DNA of 16,402 nucleotides from an uncultured Christensenella sp. (GTDB taxonomy: Bacteria > Bacillota > Clostridia > Christensenellales > UBA3700), in assembly GCA_910583735.1 (NCBI GenBank), contig CAJTXS010000030.1, forward strand, positions 1 to 16,402, given 5' to 3'. Each line of letters opens with the position of its first letter. Position 1 is the first letter of the stretch. The notes beneath the pieces were generated by a model that saw nothing but the letters and a program-made list of their open reading frames with translations, was not told where the DNA came from and ran no database searches. Shown in pieces: positions 13,892 to 16,402 of this stretch. A program made the translations under genes and the position numbers.

Positions 13892-15127
13892 TTACTCGGG
13901 AATAATTTCTTCGATATGTACGGGAGCGGTATCTACAGCCGAACCTAAGCCGCATGCGGTGAGGTAAGAGCGGCGCTCTGCAATCTCCTGACCGCCGTCG
14001 CGCATGTCGGATATTATGCTTATCTTGTTGCGATATTCTTCTTTGCACACTTCCGAAATCTTGCCGATATCTTCGTAGAAGTCGTCGGAGCAGCTCTTGA
14101 ACAATATCCTGTCGGCGCACTCGGGCACGCTGTAGCCCTGTCTGAATATCTGCGACGCTACGGTGCCGAGCTTAATTGCTCCCGGCAAGCCTCTCGTGTA
14201 GTCGGCTGTGACGAATATCTTGAAGCGGGGATTCTCCATCTTGATATAGCTGAAGAATGTGGATATATACAGTTGGGAGCTGGCTTCGTCCAGTCCGTCC
14301 GTCAAGTCGAACGATACGCCCGCAAGTCCGCGCTCGCGAGCCAAAGCCATCATTCCGTTGATGAGCGCGTAAGGGAATTTACACATAGCCTGGTAGCGCA
14401 GCCGCTTGATATCGTCGGTCTTGTCTATCTCGGGGTCGTATACGGGATTGAGCTGCACAATGATGTCGGCGTCGGCATTGTCCACCGCTTCGAGTCTGTC
14501 CTTGAGTATCTCTACCGCGGATATAAACTCTTCCGTGGCGCGCTCTCTCGAGTAGAGGTTGCCGTATGAATTGTATCCCAAATCGGAAACAACTATTATA
14601 CTGTCCGCCGATGAGAGTGCGTAGTCGTCGAGCTGTCCCGCTATAATGTCCTTAGCCTCGAGCATGAGCGTGTCGTAGCTCACCGATGCCGGCAGGTCGT
14701 ATATGGACAGCCCAGAGAGCGTCCATTTGTCGCCGCCGACGCAGATGCGTACGCTCTCCGCCCATACGTTGCGAGCTATGTCGCAGAATATCATGGAACC
14801 GCTCTTGTCCCTGTCGTAGATTACGGTAGTTTCGCCGTCTTTGACAGCCTCGATAGTTATGTGCGAGACTGTGTCCGTGCGTTGCAACAGCACGACGGAG
14901 TTGAAAGTGCGGGCGACGCCGAGGTCGAGGGTGATGACGTCTCCGTCTTCTCCCGACATGGCGGCGGATTTCTTGATGGTGTGACCGTTGCTGTCCACGT
15001 AACCCGCGTCGGCGGCAATATTCTCGTACTTATCCGCAAGGATGTCGTCGCCGCGCCTTACGCAACCGAAAAGGCATGCAACGAGTAGCACAATTGCCGC
15101 TATAATGAATACTCCCAACTTTTTCAT
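13892..15127 (-). CDS. Lipoprotein paralogue with a degenerate GH18-like domain
   Basis: 411 residues. Signal peptide MKKLGVFIIA... with lipobox LFGC (Cys22). Residues about 27-145 are homologous to the discoidin-like domain of the 11077-12471 product (DKYENIA against DRYEDVA; ARTFNSVVL against VKTFNCLVL). The following domain aligns around RGLAGVSFDLTDG (267-279), where the neighbour has FGLDGVSFDYEYP. The first Asp is Ala and the catalytic Glu is Thr, and the MTYD, GIPFY and GGVMVW motifs are absent. It is therefore probably a non-catalytic glycan-binding or structural protein. The gene has a perfect promoter but no Shine-Dalgarno. Confidence 0.78.
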   Translation of the reverse strand: MKKLGVFIIAAIVLLVACLFGCVRRGDDILADKYENIAADAGYVDSNGHTIKKSAAMSGEDGDVITLDLGVARTFNSVVLLQRTDTVSHITIEAVKDGETTVIYDRDKSGSMIFCDIARNVWAESVRICVGGDKWTLSGLSIYDLPASVSYDTLMLEAKDIIAGQLDDYALSSADSIIVVSDLGYNSYGNLYSRERATEEFISAVEILKDRLEAVDNADADIIVQLNPVYDPEIDKTDDIKRLRYQAMCKFPYALINGMMALARERGLAGVSFDLTDGLDEASSQLYISTFFSYIKMENPRFKIFVTADYTRGLPGAIKLGTVASQIFRQGYSVPECADRILFKSCSDDFYEDIGKISEVCKEEYRNKISIISDMRDGGQEIAERRSYLTACGLGSAVDTAPVHIEEIIPE

Positions 15128-15134
15128 CGCTAAT

Positions 15135-15163
15135 ATTATAATTTATAAAAATATATATGTCAA
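15135..15163 (-). promoter_or_regulatory. Perfect consensus promoter of the degenerate GH18 lipoprotein
   Basis: On the minus strand, TTGACA (15163-15158), a 17-base spacer and TATAAT (15140-15135) match the sigma-A consensus at all 12 positions. Only 7 bases separate the -10 box from the ATG, so the predicted transcription start falls on the start codon. Confidence 0.88.
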
Positions 15164-15177
15164 CATAAGTCAATGTA

Positions 15178-15206
15178 TGTACAACACAATAATCGTATGT
15201 TATAAT
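15178..15206 (+). promoter_or_regulatory. Extended -10 promoter of mnmA
   Basis: TG-T-TATAAT (15198-15206) is a perfect extended -10 element; TGTACA (15178-15183) at a 17-base spacing is a fair -35 box. The -10 box ends 7 bases before the mnmA ATG and no Shine-Dalgarno is present, so the mRNA should be leaderless. The promoter stands back to back with the minus-strand promoter at 15135-15163. Confidence 0.78.
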
Positions 15207-15213
15207 ACGAATT

Positions 15214-16296
15214 ATGAGAAAAAAAGTCGTAGTGGGCATGAGCGGAGGCGTGGACAGCGCAGTCGCCGCTTGCATGCTAAAGGAACAGGGATATGACGTC
15301 GTGGGACTTTTTATGCGCAATTGGCACGAAAAGGACGGCGCGGACAACTGCACCGCGGACGAAGACTACTTCGACGTGCGCGGCGTATGCAATCTCATAG
15401 GCATTCCTTATTACAGTGTTGACCTATCCAAGGAATATTATGACAGAGTATTCAGACATTTTGTAGAAGAATACGAAAAGGGGCGCACGCCCAATCCCGA
15501 CGTGCTGTGCAATAGGGAAATCAAGTTCGACTCCTTTGCGGCTCATGCCAAGGCGCTCGGCGCGGACTATATCGCCACAGGTCATTATGCGGGGGTAAGG
15601 AAAAGCGACGAGGGCAACCTGCTTATCAGGGCTAAAGACGATAATAAAGACCAGACTTACTTCCTCAATCAGCTTAAGTCGGAGCAACTGGACGGCGTGA
15701 TATTCCCGCTGTGCGATATGGACAAGCCCGCCGTGAGGAAGTACGCCGAGAGGTATCGCATACCCGTTGCGGGCAAGAAGGACAGCACTGGCATATGCTT
15801 CATCGGCGAGCGTAACTTCCGCAATTTCCTATCCCAATATATACCTATGAGGGATGGGGTAATCAAGGACCTTGGCGGGAGAGAAGTGGGCAGGCACAGC
15901 GGCGTGTACTACTATACGGTAGGGCAGCGGCGCGGGCTCGGCATAGGCGGCGCGAGCGGCGGCGAAGGAGCTTGGTTCGTGGTAGATAAGGATGTGGAGA
16001 GCAACATTCTGTACGTCTCTCAAGGGGACGAGAGTATGCTGTATCGCAACGCGGTGCTCTGTCCTAAGTTTAACTTTATATCCATGCGTCCAAAAGGCGA
16101 TAGGATAGAATGCGACGTGAGGATAAGGCATAGGCAGCCTCTGCAACGCGCCGTAGCTTATATGACGGGCGAAGGGGTGGAGATAGTCTTTAAAACTCCG
16201 CAGAGAGCGCCCGCGATAGGGCAGTACGCGGTAATATACGTAGGCGATGTCTGCCTCGGCGGCGGAGTGATGGAAAAGGCGTATAATCGCAAGTGA
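15214..16296 (+). CDS. mnmA: tRNA-specific 2-thiouridylase MnmA
   Basis: 360 residues, full length. It installs the 2-thio group on wobble uridine 34 of Lys, Glu and Gln tRNAs, taking sulfur from a cysteine desulfurase relay. Seen are the PP-loop GMSGGVDS (8-15), RTPNPDVLCNREIKF with catalytic Cys99, ATGHYA (121-126), KDQTYFL (145-151), and STGICFIGER (191-200) with the second catalytic Cys195, then the C-terminal barrel domains (VGQRRGLGIGG). The start agrees with the family, since MRKKVVVGMSGG leads straight into the first strand. It is unrelated in function to the neighbouring lipoproteins. No clear terminator follows. Confidence 0.96.
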   Translation: MRKKVVVGMSGGVDSAVAACMLKEQGYDVVGLFMRNWHEKDGADNCTADEDYFDVRGVCNLIGIPYYSVDLSKEYYDRVFRHFVEEYEKGRTPNPDVLCNREIKFDSFAAHAKALGADYIATGHYAGVRKSDEGNLLIRAKDDNKDQTYFLNQLKSEQLDGVIFPLCDMDKPAVRKYAERYRIPVAGKKDSTGICFIGERNFRNFLSQYIPMRDGVIKDLGGREVGRHSGVYYYTVGQRRGLGIGGASGGEGAWFVVDKDVESNILYVSQGDESMLYRNAVLCPKFNFISMRPKGDRIECDVRIRHRQPLQRAVAYMTGEGVEIVFKTPQRAPAIGQYAVIYVGDVCLGGGVMEKAYNRK

Positions 16297-16348
16297 GATA
16301 CGCTGTCGAAGATAATGGCGAAAAAACAAAAAACTTTTCAAAAAATCG

Positions 16349-16377
16349 TTGACAGCGAATAGACTATATGCTAATAT
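16349..16377 (+). promoter_or_regulatory. Strong promoter reading out of the window
   Basis: TTGACA (16349-16354), a 17-base spacer and TAATAT (16372-16377; an overlapping TATAAT is at 16375-16380). A-rich and T-rich tracts (16315-16345) stand where an UP element would lie. Such an arrangement is common before rRNA or tRNA genes. The product begins in the last about 20 bases and cannot be identified. Confidence 0.75.
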
Positions 16378-16402
16378 AATAAGGCTGTCGCTACGGGAGT
16401 AG

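Overview
This window looks like chromosomal DNA of a Gram-positive bacterium of the phylum Bacillota, most likely an uncultured or gut-type member of the Clostridia. The evidence is a complete ctsR-mcsA-mcsB-clpC heat-shock operon with a CtsR operator, a long-form hibernation factor (hpf), lipoprotein signal peptides, AGGAGG-type ribosome binding sites and TTGACA/TATAAT promoters. Coding regions use many ATA, AGA and AGG codons. A finer placement is not supported by what I can see.

Layout from left to right. (1) 1-253: an inverted, diverged copy of a palindrome-rich intergenic repeat. (2) 321-1580: guaA, a GMP synthase whose glutamine amidotransferase domain has lost its catalytic core. (3) 1586-2362: direct copies of the same repeat, including terminator-like hairpins and a 255-base identical duplication, followed by about 720 bases of AT-rich DNA with no gene. 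(4) 3095-7728: the CtsR-controlled operon ctsR, mcsA, mcsB, clpC, tightly spaced and each gene with its own strong Shine-Dalgarno. These encode the repressor, the protein-arginine kinase activator and kinase, and the AAA+ unfoldase that feeds ClpP. (5) 7729-8282: two tandem copies of a structured intergenic repeat ending in hairpins, then hpf (8283-8801) with its own hairpin terminator. (6) 9009-10634: a MATE transporter with an unusual Cys/Asp-rich tail, followed by decayed duplicates of the tail-coding DNA. (7) 11077-15127: two paralogous lipoproteins on the minus strand (discoidin-like domain plus GH18-like domain), one with the GH18 catalytic motif and one without it, separated by a plus-strand short-chain dehydrogenase. 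(8) 15214-16296: mnmA, divergent from the second lipoprotein; both have promoters so close to the ATG that the transcripts look leaderless. (9) 16349-16402: a strong promoter reading out of the window.

The most interesting points are the GMP synthase with a vestigial amidotransferase domain, the modular palindromic repeat family around it with compensatory base changes, the active/inactive GH18 lipoprotein pair, the tandem structured repeat after clpC, the repeat-derived Cys/Asp tail of the transporter, and the divergent leaderless promoter pair. I see no CRISPR array, transposase, rRNA or complete tRNA.
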